Shown one piece after another: positions 46,149-53,911 of a stretch of 64,000 nucleotides of DNA. The stretch is from Arcicella sp038230735. GTDB taxonomy: Bacteria > Bacteroidota > Bacteroidia > Cytophagales > Spirosomataceae. The stretch is taken from positions 1-64,000 of the forward strand of contig JBBRMR010000019.1 of the NCBI GenBank assembly GCA_038230735.1, read 5' to 3'. The notes under the pieces are model-generated. The model had not been told where the DNA came from. It saw nothing but the letters and a program-made list of their open reading frames with translations, and did not search any database. The stretch's first letter is position 1. Each line of letters starts with the position of its first letter. The position numbers were made by a program, and so were the translations under genes.

Positions 46149-46535
46149 GTAGATATATTTCAGAAAACATAAGGTCTTTCGTTGCAAAAAGAGCCAAATA
46201 TTGTTGTGAATACTGTAAAATTGAAGAAGATATTTCATTATACAGTTTTCAAATTGACCACATTATTAGTTTAAAACATGGTGGTAAAACTGAAACTGGA
46301 AACTTAGCTTATTCATGTTTTTTGTGTAATAATTAAAAAGGAAGTGATGTAGGAACTGTTTTTCAGCCTGAGATGAATTTTGTTCGTCTATTTAATCCTC
46401 GATTTGATGTTTGGGAAGAGCATTTTTTGTATGAAGACTGTACATTTTATGCCAAAAGTATAATTGGAGAAGCTACTATTTAAAGTGTTAAAATTAAACG
46501 ATATTGATAGAATTATTGAAAGAAGTTATTACTAA
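46145..46535 (+). pseudogene. HNH endonuclease, broken by a stop codon and a frameshift
   Basis: The first 63 codons encode a zinc/HNH fold (Y-C-C-E-Y-C in the first knuckle, F-Q-I-D-H-I-I-S-L-K-H-G-G-K-T and S-C-F-L-C-N-N). A TAA at 46334-46336 replaces what should be a lysine codon; the same frame continues K-G-S-D-V-G-T-V-F-Q-P-E and V-R-L-F-N-P-R-F-D-V-W-E-E-H-F to a second TAA at 46481. Removing one T there restores K-V-L-K-L-N-D-I-D-R-I-I-E-R-S to a stop at 46533-46535. Two independent lesions show the gene is decaying. The catalytic histidine pair is before the first stop. Confidence 0.85.
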
Positions 46536-46554
46536 AAAAGAAGTTATTACTAAA
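46521..46554. repeat. 18-bp tandem duplication at the HNH gene end
   Basis: AGAAGTTATTACTAAA occurs at 46521-46536 and again at 46539-46554, an exact duplication with 18-bp period directly ahead of the next gene. Confidence 0.85.
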
Positions 46555-46561
46555 TAGAACT

Positions 46562-47494
46562 ATGGAAAGAAGAGATTTTACCAAAAATATCATTGCCTCT
46601 GCGGGATTAGTCTCGTTGCCCTCGTTTGTCAAAGGCTCTAAAAATCAGATGATTAACGCTCCACAAACGCCTTTTAAACTCAAATATGCTCCGCATTTTG
46701 GGATGTTTGAAAACTCAGCGGGGAAAGATGAAATCGACCAATTGAAATTCATGCACGAGATGGGTTTTCGGGCTTTGGAAGACAATGGCATGATGAGTAA
46801 ACCGCCCGAATTACAGTCCAAAATTGGCGATACCATGACTAAATTAGGAATGTCAATGGGTGTTTTTGTGGTTAGTTTTGATAACTGGCCTCCCAAGAGT
46901 ACCCTCACTACGGGTAGTAAAGAATGGCGGGATAAGTTTTTAACCACTTGCAAAAATGCCGTTGAAGTTGCTAAAAGATGCAATGCCAAATACATGACAG
47001 TTGTGCCTGGTAATTTTCAGAGGGATTTGCCCATGGGAATTCAGACGGCAAATGTGATTGAATCTTTGCGACAAGCCGCTGCCATCTTTGAACCTCATAA
47101 TCTCACAATGGTGCTTGAACCACTTTCGGATAATCCCGATTTATTTCTCCGAAATTCCGACCAAACTTACATGATTTGCAAAGCTGTAAACAGTCCCGCT
47201 TGCAAAATTTTGTTTGATATGTGGCATATGCAACGAAATGAAGGACGAATGACTCAACATATTAATTGGACTTGGGACGAAATCGCCTATTTTCAGATTG
47301 GCGACGAACCTGGAAGAAATGAACCTACTTCGGGCGAAGTAAATTATAAATATCTTTTCAAATATATCAACGAAAAAGCCAAAGCGACCAACCGTTCCGA
47401 ATTCATTTTGGGTATGGAACACGGCAATTCTATCAAAGGAAAAGAAGGCGAAATGAAATTGATTGAGGCTTATCGTTGGAGTGATTTATCGTAA
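46562..47494 (+). CDS. TIM-barrel sugar isomerase/epimerase (hydroxypyruvate isomerase-like)
   Basis: 310 residues with a Tat-type or short export signal (M-E-R-R-D-F-T-K-N-I-I-A-S-A-G-L) and an xylose-isomerase-like barrel. Metal-site blocks seen are M-V-L-E-P-L-S-D (about 181-188), C-K-I-L-F-D-M-W-H-M-Q-R-N (about 218-230), Q-I-G-D-E-P-G-R-N-E-P (about 251-261) and G-M-E-H-G-N near the end. The double arginine plus secretion fits other exported sugar-acid enzymes of this phylum. It begins 7 bases after the duplicated tail of the broken HNH gene. The substrate is unknown. Confidence 0.85.
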   Translation: MERRDFTKNIIASAGLVSLPSFVKGSKNQMINAPQTPFKLKYAPHFGMFENSAGKDEIDQLKFMHEMGFRALEDNGMMSKPPELQSKIGDTMTKLGMSMGVFVVSFDNWPPKSTLTTGSKEWRDKFLTTCKNAVEVAKRCNAKYMTVVPGNFQRDLPMGIQTANVIESLRQAAAIFEPHNLTMVLEPLSDNPDLFLRNSDQTYMICKAVNSPACKILFDMWHMQRNEGRMTQHINWTWDEIAYFQIGDEPGRNEPTSGEVNYKYLFKYINEKAKATNRSEFILGMEHGNSIKGKEGEMKLIEAYRWSDLS

Positions 47495-47566
47495 AAAGTT
47501 TAAGAGGTATAAAGTTTAAGAAGTTAAATGGTTAATTTTAAATTCTTAACTACTCTAACTATTTAA

Positions 47567-48286
47567 CTACTTCAACATTTTTAAGGCTTCTTCTTTTCCT
47601 TCCAAATCATCATCAATCACCTCTTTCAATAAAACCTCCGCCTCTTTTTTATTTATGGGTGATTGTTGTAAAAGCGTAATGGCTTGATAAAACTTGCCTG
47701 GGTTGGCAAAAAGGTCTTTTTGCGAAGCTAAGAGTTTGAAATATTGAATCGCTTCATTGTAATTCTTCAATCGCAAAGCCGTAATTCCTGCGTACTTTGT
47801 GGCTTCACTGTCGCTGTATTTTCTTTTCAGAATATTCTCAAAAACGATTTGGGCTTCGGATAATTTTTGTTCATTAAACAACCTCAAACCCATCTGTAAA
47901 CTATCGGCAGAAGCATCCATTTTTACGGGTAAATTCTGGAAGTTCTCTTGTATGTAGGTATCCGCAAGGACATCCGTAGCAAGGTCTGGCGTGCGAGAAA
48001 ACCACCAAAAACCTACCACTAATACTATCGAAGCCGCCAATCCTGATAGCCAAATCATAGGTTTTATTTTACCCGATTCTTGTGGTTTTAGGGATATTTT
48101 TTTACGTAATTCCTCAAATTCTCCTCTTCGTTTATCGTCAGCTAATTGTTTGGCGGCGGTGCGAGTATTGAGATAAAATGATACGTTTTCTTTCAATTCT
48201 TTATCTTTAACTAATTGAATTTCAAAGCCTTGCCTTTCTGAAAGACTTAATTCATTGTTGAAGTATTTATCAATTTTTTCTAACAT
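47567..48286 (-). CDS. Predicted membrane anti-sigma factor with TPR domain
   Basis: 239 residues. The N-terminal 50 residues (M-L-E-K-I-D-K-Y-F-N-N-E-L-S) resemble the cytoplasmic sigma-binding helices of Bacteroidota anti-sigma factors but without zinc ligands. One membrane helix lies at about 77-97 (M-I-W-L-S-G-L-A-A-S-I-V). The outer part has TPR-like units (F-N-E-Q-K-L-S-E-A-Q-I-V-F, Y-N-E-A-I-Q-Y-F-K). It is directly downstream of the sigma-factor gene (41 bases), which suggests they form a signalling pair where the TPR part senses a periplasmic partner. The pairing is inferred from context. Confidence 0.75.
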   Translation of the reverse strand: MLEKIDKYFNNELSLSERQGFEIQLVKDKELKENVSFYLNTRTAAKQLADDKRRGEFEELRKKISLKPQESGKIKPMIWLSGLAASIVLVVGFWWFSRTPDLATDVLADTYIQENFQNLPVKMDASADSLQMGLRLFNEQKLSEAQIVFENILKRKYSDSEATKYAGITALRLKNYNEAIQYFKLLASQKDLFANPGKFYQAITLLQQSPINKKEAEVLLKEVIDDDLEGKEEALKMLK

Positions 48287-48327
48287 TTTCTTATTATTTG
48301 TGTGGTTGGTAGTAATATATTTTATAC

Positions 48328-48915
48328 TTAAGATTTGTAAAGTTCTCTCAATTTATCCAAACAACGTAAACGACTGTTTTTTGCTACATTGGCAGATTGA
48401 TAACCCAACTCTTGGGCGATTTGATTGTCGGTAAATCCTTCTGACCAAGCCAAAACCATTTGCTGACATTTTTCGCCTAACTGCTTCACTTTAACATTTA
48501 AAATGGTTACTTCGTTTTCAGAAATTAATTTTTGCAAAATATTTTTGGTATCGTCGGGCATCATGAAAACTGAATCATCCATTGATTCAGTTTCATGGAC
48601 GCTCATTTTGTTAGTCGCAGTTTTGCGAATAAAGTCAACACATTTATTAGAAAAAATTTGATAAAGATACGTTTTGACCGCAGAATTACCCTGAAAGCGA
48701 TTTGAACGCACATTTTCAATGAAAGCCAAAACCGAGTCTGTGTAGAGACTGGCGGCTTCATCATCCAAAATTTTATGCTTGAAGGTAGCATCTTTAATGA
48801 AATAAAAATACTGTTCATAGAGCTTATTCTCAGTATTTCTTTGCAAAATACCATCACTAACGATTCCAGATAAAATCGTTTCGTCAGATAAAGTGCCACG
48901 AGAGAAAAAATTCAT
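48328..48915 (-). CDS. ECF-type RNA polymerase sigma factor
   Basis: 195-residue sigma-70 family protein with region 2 (A-V-K-T-Y-L-Y-Q-I-F-S-N-K-C-V-D-F-I-R, about 79-98) and region 4 helix-turn-helix (F-T-D-N-Q-I-A-Q-E-L-G-Y-Q-S-A-N-V-A-K). The group is the Bacteroidota branch that is commonly coupled to a TPR or zinc-less anti-sigma gene, as here. It has 41 bases to the predicted anti-sigma gene. The promoter and regulon are not visible in the window. Confidence 0.88.
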   Translation of the reverse strand: MNFFSRGTLSDETILSGIVSDGILQRNTENKLYEQYFYFIKDATFKHKILDDEAASLYTDSVLAFIENVRSNRFQGNSAVKTYLYQIFSNKCVDFIRKTATNKMSVHETESMDDSVFMMPDDTKNILQKLISENEVTILNVKVKQLGEKCQQMVLAWSEGFTDNQIAQELGYQSANVAKNSRLRCLDKLRELYKS

Positions 48916-49050
48916 AAATAGTATGGTTAAATGTGTTAGACAGGGAGAATCGGCTTAGACTGTAAATATAAGTAAATATAGGATTTGAATAATATTAAAT
49001 GGGGATTTATGATTTAATTTGTAGGAAATAAAAATAGTAGAATCCTTCCT

Positions 49051-49452
49051 ATGAGCAGAAAAATAGCCCACATAGCGGTCATTGTGCGTGATTATGATGA
49101 AGCCATTGAGTTTTATACTCAAAAATTAGGATTCATTTTATTAGAAGATACGGCCTTGAGCGAAACGAAAAGATGGGTATTAGTTGCACCCGATTCAGGT
49201 ACTTCAAGTTGTGCTTTGTTATTAGCAAAAGCTGCCAATGAAATCCAAGAAAGCCACATTGGTAATCAAACAGGCGGGCGAGTTTTCTTATTTTTAGAGA
49301 CCGATGATTTCTACCGAGACTATCACAATTTCATGGTAAAAGGCATCACATTTATCCGTGAACCTATAAAAGAGGAATACGGCACAGTAGCGGTTTTTGA
49401 AGATTTATACGGTAATCTATGGGATTTGATTGAACGGAATAAACCTATCTAA
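49051..49452 (+). CDS. VOC-family protein (glyoxalase-like)
   Basis: 133 residues forming one glyoxalase/bleomycin-resistance fold: H-I-A-V-I-V-R-D-Y-D-E-A-I-E-F-Y at the start, G-G-R-V-F-L-F-L-E-T-D-D-F in the middle and F-E-D-L-Y-G-N-L-W-D-L-I-E at the end. The metal ligands (H7, E in F-L-E-T, E in D-L-I-E) are present. It may handle a small aldehyde or act as a resistance-type binding protein. Its last 8 bases overlap the 3' end of moeA on the other strand. Confidence 0.85.
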   Translation: MSRKIAHIAVIVRDYDEAIEFYTQKLGFILLEDTALSETKRWVLVAPDSGTSSCALLLAKAANEIQESHIGNQTGGRVFLFLETDDFYRDYHNFMVKGITFIREPIKEEYGTVAVFEDLYGNLWDLIERNKPI

Positions 49453-50635
49453 AACGAACAAACTCAAATACTTCTCCCTTTTTAAATACTTGATTATCAG
49501 CCGACAACTCAATAAATCCATCACAATCAGTAAGATTAGCAAAATCGGCAGAACCACTTCCTTCAAAAGGAGTTGCCATTAGTTTTCCTTCTTGAAAATA
49601 AGTTTTGGCAGGGACAAAATAAGATAAATTAGGTTTGAAAAATACGTCTTTATCCAAAACTACGAATTCTTTTTTGTCGGTAAATCCTTTGATGCTTGGC
49701 AAGGCGTATTGGCAAAAACACAGAAAAGTAGAAACGGGATTGCCAGGCAAAGCAAAAACCACTTTATTACCATCCGTTTTACCGAACCAAAAAGGTTTTC
49801 CAGGTTTTTGGGCTACTTTATGGAAAAGTTTTTTTACGCCTAAATCTGCCAGTATTTCTGGCAAAAAATCCTTTTTCCCTGCCGACACACCACCACTCAA
49901 AAGTATGACATCGTGATTTAGTAAAATATCTTGTAACTTATTTAATATCAATTCTTTATCATCCGTCAAATGAAAGCGATTGGCGGATATTCCTATTTGT
50001 TGCAAAGCCCCAGTAAGCATATACGAATTAGACATTCTGATTTGGTAATATTCGGGTGTTTCACCAACATCTACCAATTCATCTCCCGTTGAAATTACGG
50101 CTATTCTCGGGGGCATTTGCACGCTGACAATACGCTTCCCAACTGATGCCATTACGGCAATTTCGGCAGGGCTAATCTTCAACCCTTTTTTCAATAAAAT
50201 ATCTCCCACTTTTCGGTCGATTCCTTTTTTATGAATATTTTGCCCTGATGTCATTTCTTCCAAAGGAATCGTAATGAAAGCCGTCTTTTGACCCTCAATC
50301 TCTTGAATATCGATGTCTTCATAGCGAATAATGGTATCACATCCCAAAGGTAAAATAGCCCCTGTCATTATTTCTATACATGCGTTTGAGTCACAAAGAG
50401 TTTTTTGAGGTTCGCCAGCGTACTGGGTGTTTTCAATAACAATTTTGGTTTTAATATATGAGCAATTAATCCCAATTCCATCCATTGCTACTCTATCAAA
50501 AGGGGGAAAATCTCTATCGGCAACAATATCTTCCGCCAAAATTCGCCCAAGACTTTCCAATAAAGTAACTTTGGAAATATTCGGCATAAAGGCATTATTT
50601 TGAACAATTTGAAGGGCTTCTTTTGTGGAAATCAT
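49445..50635 (-). CDS. moeA: Molybdopterin molybdenumtransferase MoeA
   Basis: 396 residues from the ATG at 50635; the 17-residue upstream extension is lysine- and arginine-rich, lies in a TCG-type repeat, and is not homologous. MoeA inserts molybdate into adenylated molybdopterin. The sequence has D-R-D-F-P-P-F-D-R-V-A-M-D-G near the N-terminus, V-I-S-T-G-D-E-L-V and L-L-S-G-G-V-S-A-G-K-K-D in the central MoCF domain, and A-L-P-G-N-P-V-S-T-F. It is divergent from moaC across a gap filled by a short repeat, so this is a cofactor gene cluster (moeA, moaC, mobA). Confidence 0.95.
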   Translation of the reverse strand: MISTKEALQIVQNNAFMPNISKVTLLESLGRILAEDIVADRDFPPFDRVAMDGIGINCSYIKTKIVIENTQYAGEPQKTLCDSNACIEIMTGAILPLGCDTIIRYEDIDIQEIEGQKTAFITIPLEEMTSGQNIHKKGIDRKVGDILLKKGLKISPAEIAVMASVGKRIVSVQMPPRIAVISTGDELVDVGETPEYYQIRMSNSYMLTGALQQIGISANRFHLTDDKELILNKLQDILLNHDVILLSGGVSAGKKDFLPEILADLGVKKLFHKVAQKPGKPFWFGKTDGNKVVFALPGNPVSTFLCFCQYALPSIKGFTDKKEFVVLDKDVFFKPNLSYFVPAKTYFQEGKLMATPFEGSGSADFANLTDCDGFIELSADNQVFKKGEVFEFVRFR

Positions 50636-50803
50636 ATTTTTTCGTTTTTCGTTTTTCGTAATTCGATGTTCGGTAAGAAATATCAAATTAACTTTGCAAA
50701 AATACTCATTAATTAAAGGTGTTTGATAACTAATGTTTTTGAATTTTTGAAACTTATTTCAGTGAATCACAAACATCGAAAAACGAACATCGAATATCGA
50801 AAT
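50636..50803. repeat. Inverted TCG-type repeat between moeA and moaC
   Basis: The segment 50639-50673 is a run of TTTTTCG units ending in TCGATGTTCGG. The segment 50773-50802 holds ACATCGAAAAACGAACATCG, in reverse orientation. Both are related to a similar stretch at about 62510-62552. They replace the promoter-like bases expected in a divergent gap. Confidence 0.6.
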
Positions 50804-51271
50804 ATGTCATTCTCTCATTTAGATTCCAACAACAACCCTTCAATGGTTGATGTTTCAGATAAAGCAATTACCAAACGCACCGCCACGGCTCAAAGCATTG
50901 TGGTTTTGACGGACGAAATTATGACAAATTTCAAAGATGGCGACTTGCAAACCAAGAAGGGTTCTGTTCTCCAAATCGCCATTATTGCGGGTACAATGGG
51001 AGCAAAAAAGACCTCTGATTTAATTCCTCTTTGTCATCCATTAGGTTTAGATTCTTGCAAATTTCAAATAGAAGTCGTTGGTAATGAAGTAATTATAAGA
51101 TGTACTTGTTCATTAACTGCCAAAACGGGGGTGGAAATGGAAGCTCTCACGGGGGCAAGTGTGGCGGCTTTGACGGTCTATGATATGTGCAAAGCATTTT
51201 CGCACGATATTGTAATTAAGGAAACGAAATTGCTGTTGAAAACGGGTGGGAAAAGTGACTATTTGATATGA
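50804..51271 (+). CDS. moaC: Cyclic pyranopterin monophosphate synthase MoaC
   Basis: 155 residues from the ATG at 50804 (the longer frame starts inside the repeat). MoaC forms cyclic pyranopterin monophosphate from the MoaA product. Signatures are P-S-M-V-D-V-S-D-K near residue 11, G-A-K-K-T-S-D-L-I-P-L-C-H-P (with the active-site K and H) and G-V-E-M-E-A-L-T-G-A-S. The stop overlaps the mobA start by four bases (ATGA), so the two are translationally coupled. Confidence 0.96.
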   Translation: MSFSHLDSNNNPSMVDVSDKAITKRTATAQSIVVLTDEIMTNFKDGDLQTKKGSVLQIAIIAGTMGAKKTSDLIPLCHPLGLDSCKFQIEVVGNEVIIRCTCSLTAKTGVEMEALTGASVAALTVYDMCKAFSHDIVIKETKLLLKTGGKSDYLI

Positions 51272-51852
51272 AAAATATCACTAAATCACCCATAAACGGT
51301 CTAATACTCTCAGGCGGATTAAGTACCCGCATGGGTAAAGATAAACGGCTGATTAATTATCATGGCAAAAGTCAAGAGCAATACCTTTTTGAGTTATTAA
51401 ATCCTTATTGTTCAGAAGCTTATGTTTCAATAAATGCAAATCAAGCTACTGATTTACCTTATATTTTTGACATTGATTTATCCTTAAAAAGCCCAATCGT
51501 TGGCATAATTTCTGCCTTTGAGAAAACCCCCGAAATGGCTTGGTTGGTTGTGGCTTGCGATATGCCTTTTGTTAATCAAAAAGCCATTGAATATTTAATA
51601 GAACATCGAAATTCTGAAAAATTTGCTACGGCTTTCCTAAATCCCGAAGAGCATTTCCCCGAACCTTTATTAACGATTTATGAACCTAAAATCTTCGAGA
51701 AATTGCAAGAAGCAGTCAATCAAGGAAAAAAATCACCAATGAAAGTTTTGCAGAATTTGGAGGTAGAATTGTTAGAAGTATTTGATAAAGCAATACTTAA
51801 AAATATTAATACAACGGAAGAAAAAATAACCGCTATGACGCAAAATTGCTAA
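51268..51852 (+). CDS. mobA: Molybdenum cofactor guanylyltransferase MobA
   Basis: 194 residues with the nucleotidyltransferase motif L-S-G-G-L-S-T-R-M-G-K-D-K-R (14-27) and V-V-A-C-D-M-P-F (about 93-100). MobA transfers GMP to molybdenum cofactor to give the dinucleotide form used by DMSO-reductase-type enzymes. It overlaps moaC by four bases and completes this small cofactor operon. No molybdoenzyme gene is seen nearby. Confidence 0.92.
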   Translation: MKNITKSPINGLILSGGLSTRMGKDKRLINYHGKSQEQYLFELLNPYCSEAYVSINANQATDLPYIFDIDLSLKSPIVGIISAFEKTPEMAWLVVACDMPFVNQKAIEYLIEHRNSEKFATAFLNPEEHFPEPLLTIYEPKIFEKLQEAVNQGKKSPMKVLQNLEVELLEVFDKAILKNINTTEEKITAMTQNC

Positions 51853-51873
51853 GATTTTAATATTCTAATTGCT

Positions 51874-51964
51874 GTTGTCTGTGAAGACACCATAGTCGCC
51901 TTGTGTCTACAATTCCACCAATTTTTGACTTTAACCCGACGGCTATAGTGAAGACACAGACAAC
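51874..51964. repeat. Inverted repeat with internal direct repeat
   Basis: The outer arms GTTGTCTGTG (51874-51883) and CACAGACAAC (51955-51964) are perfect complements. Inside, GTGAAGACAC occurs as a direct repeat at 51881-51890 and 51948-51957. The element fills the gap between mobA and miaA and has no gene in it. Confidence 0.7.
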
Positions 51965-52014
51965 GACGGGAGAAAAATAGCTAATAACTAATCATCGATT
52001 CCATTTACCAAAAA

Positions 52015-52926
52015 TTGAAAAAAACGCTAATAATAATAGCTGGTTCAACCGCCGTGGGCAAAACCGATTTATGCGTAAAAATCGCTAAACTCCTTGATAC
52101 TGAGGTGGTTTCAGCGGATTCACGCCAGTTTTATCGTGAACTTGCCATCGGAACCGCCAAGCCGACTATCGGAGAAATGAATGGTGTAAAACATCATTTT
52201 ATTGATTCTCATTCCATCCAAGATTACTATTCTGTCGGAGATTTTGAGCGTGATTGCTTGAAAATTTTGGAAGAAATTTTTAAAAAAAAAGACGTTGCCA
52301 TTCTTACGGGAGGTTCGGGGATGTTTATCAAAATGATTACGGATGGGATTGACGAAATGCCCGAAGCTAACTTAAATTTACGCCAAAAATTAGTCCAACG
52401 TCTTGAAAATGAAGGACTTGAATTATTAGCTGATGAATTAAAGCAATTCGACCCTGTATATTACGAACAAGTGGATATTCAAAATACGCAACGAGTTCTC
52501 AGGGCTTTGGAGGTTTGTATTTCAACGGGAAAACCGTTTTCCAGTTTCAGGAAAAATCAGAAAGTAGTACGACCTTTCAATATGTTAAAAATTGCTTTGG
52601 AACGCCCCCGTGAGGAATTATACGCCCGTATCGACAAACGGATGGACATGATGTTAGAAAGTGGAATCGAAGCCGAAGCCAAATCTGTGATGGATTTTAG
52701 AGAACATTACGCCCTAAAAACCGTTGGATACCGAGAAATCTACGAATATTTAGACGGTGAATACGACCGTGATGAAATGATAAGATTACTAAAAAGAAAT
52801 TCCCGAAGATACGCCAAACGCCAAATGACATGGTTCAAAAATCAAGACGAATTTCATTGGTTTGATGCGAAGGATGAAATAAGAATAATTGAATTTATCA
52901 AAGAGCAAATTGATTTTCGTAGATAA
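52015..52926 (+). CDS. miaA: tRNA dimethylallyltransferase MiaA
   Basis: 303 residues. It adds a dimethylallyl group to adenosine 37 of tRNAs reading U-starting codons. Signatures are the P-loop I-A-G-S-T-A-V-G-K-T (about 7-16), S-A-D-S-R-Q-F-Y-R-E, L-T-G-G-S-G-M-F-I-K, D-I-Q-N-T-Q-R-V-L-R-A-L-E-V and T-V-G-Y-R-E. The start is a TTG at 52015, supported because the P-loop is only seven residues on and no ATG lies upstream in frame. Confidence 0.96.
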   Translation: MKKTLIIIAGSTAVGKTDLCVKIAKLLDTEVVSADSRQFYRELAIGTAKPTIGEMNGVKHHFIDSHSIQDYYSVGDFERDCLKILEEIFKKKDVAILTGGSGMFIKMITDGIDEMPEANLNLRQKLVQRLENEGLELLADELKQFDPVYYEQVDIQNTQRVLRALEVCISTGKPFSSFRKNQKVVRPFNMLKIALERPREELYARIDKRMDMMLESGIEAEAKSVMDFREHYALKTVGYREIYEYLDGEYDRDEMIRLLKRNSRRYAKRQMTWFKNQDEFHWFDAKDEIRIIEFIKEQIDFRR

Positions 52927-52930
52927 AGTA

Positions 52931-53032
52931 GACTACAGATTTTACTGATTAAGCGGATTTATATAGACTTTTAAATTGTATTCAATTGTGCGTCTCAGTG
53001 TAAATCTGTTAAATCTGTGTTATCCGTGGTCT
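52931..53032. repeat. Dispersed repeat of CAGATTT/ATCCGT type, copy 1
   Basis: A degenerate inverted array of ACAGATTT and TAAATCTGT motifs runs between ACTACAGAT and TATCCGTGGTCT. It is clearly related to the element at 55457-55536. No gene is inside. Confidence 0.65.
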
Positions 53033-53129
53033 ATTATTGCAAGTCTTTGCTGTACAAAACAAATGTAGCGAAACCCATAGAGCCTCGCTACACATCATCC
53101 TTAAACCAAAACTAAATAGATAAAACGTT

Positions 53130-53363
53130 TTAATTTCTTTGTTTGAGGAAGTACATAAGCACTTGCTCGCCCACATTATAAAAACGACTTTCTTTTATAA
53201 TTATTACCTTCTTCTGAAAGTTCTGCACATTACTTTTCACGGTTCTTTCTTTCCTTTCGCCTTTTTTCCCTGCCAATAAATTGTGTGGAAATCCCATTGC
53301 TGACGACTCATAATTTAAAGAAATCAATAAAAATAAAACGGTAAAAGTTATTAAAGTTTTCAT
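53130..53363 (-). CDS. Small secreted hypothetical protein, 77 residues
   Basis: A hydrophobic signal peptide (about 4-22, L-I-T-F-T-V-L-F-L-L-I-S-L) is followed by a lysine-rich polar part with no recognised domain. No partner gene is adjacent, and both sides are long gene-poor gaps. Presence of a clean signal peptide and a start after an AT-rich leader favour a real gene; function unknown. Confidence 0.55.
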   Translation of the reverse strand: MKTLITFTVLFLLISLNYESSAMGFPHNLLAGKKGERKERTVKSNVQNFQKKVIIIKESRFYNVGEQVLMYFLKQRN

Positions 53364-53911
53364 CGTGTGATGTTGTTTTGAAGGTTTAATATATAAGTCG
53401 CAAATGTGGTTTCTGAATTACAATACAAAGATAAGTGTTTAATTAGGTACTATGCAATACATAATACCTTAAATTTTGTTAAATCTGTATAAAGGGTAAT
53501 ATCTTTGGATGAATGGTTGGGTATTTTTAATGAGATGCAGAAAGACTGTGAAACGTTGCATCTTTTAACAATTAAAAATTAAATGATAAAAATTAAAAAT
53601 TGGTTTCATTCCAAATTTTAAAATAGATTTTCATATTAAAATGAAATAATTTCCACAAAATTGAAAATATTTTTTCCCTGTAAAATACCATAACCTCTAA
53701 TTTTAGCATAGCCTAAAATTTTTTGGGCTTAGAATAGTGATATTTCTTATCCTAATGATATATGACTCATAACGCTCTATTACTTGCAAATACGAGAAAT
53801 CAAGCATAGCTTTCGGAATAATCAACATTCATTATCATTTTTCAGGAACGTTACTTTCTTAGAAAAATCTAAACGTCCTAATATTACTCCCCTTTGGGGC
53901 TGGGGGCTATC
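53364..53911. other. 548-base gene-free AT-rich region
   Basis: No coding frame above about 20 codons is convincing on either strand. A short stem AGATGCA/TGCATCT lies near 53531-53563. The remaining sequence is a promoter-rich, AT-biased leader for the dehydrogenase gene or a relic of lost genes. Confidence 0.5.
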
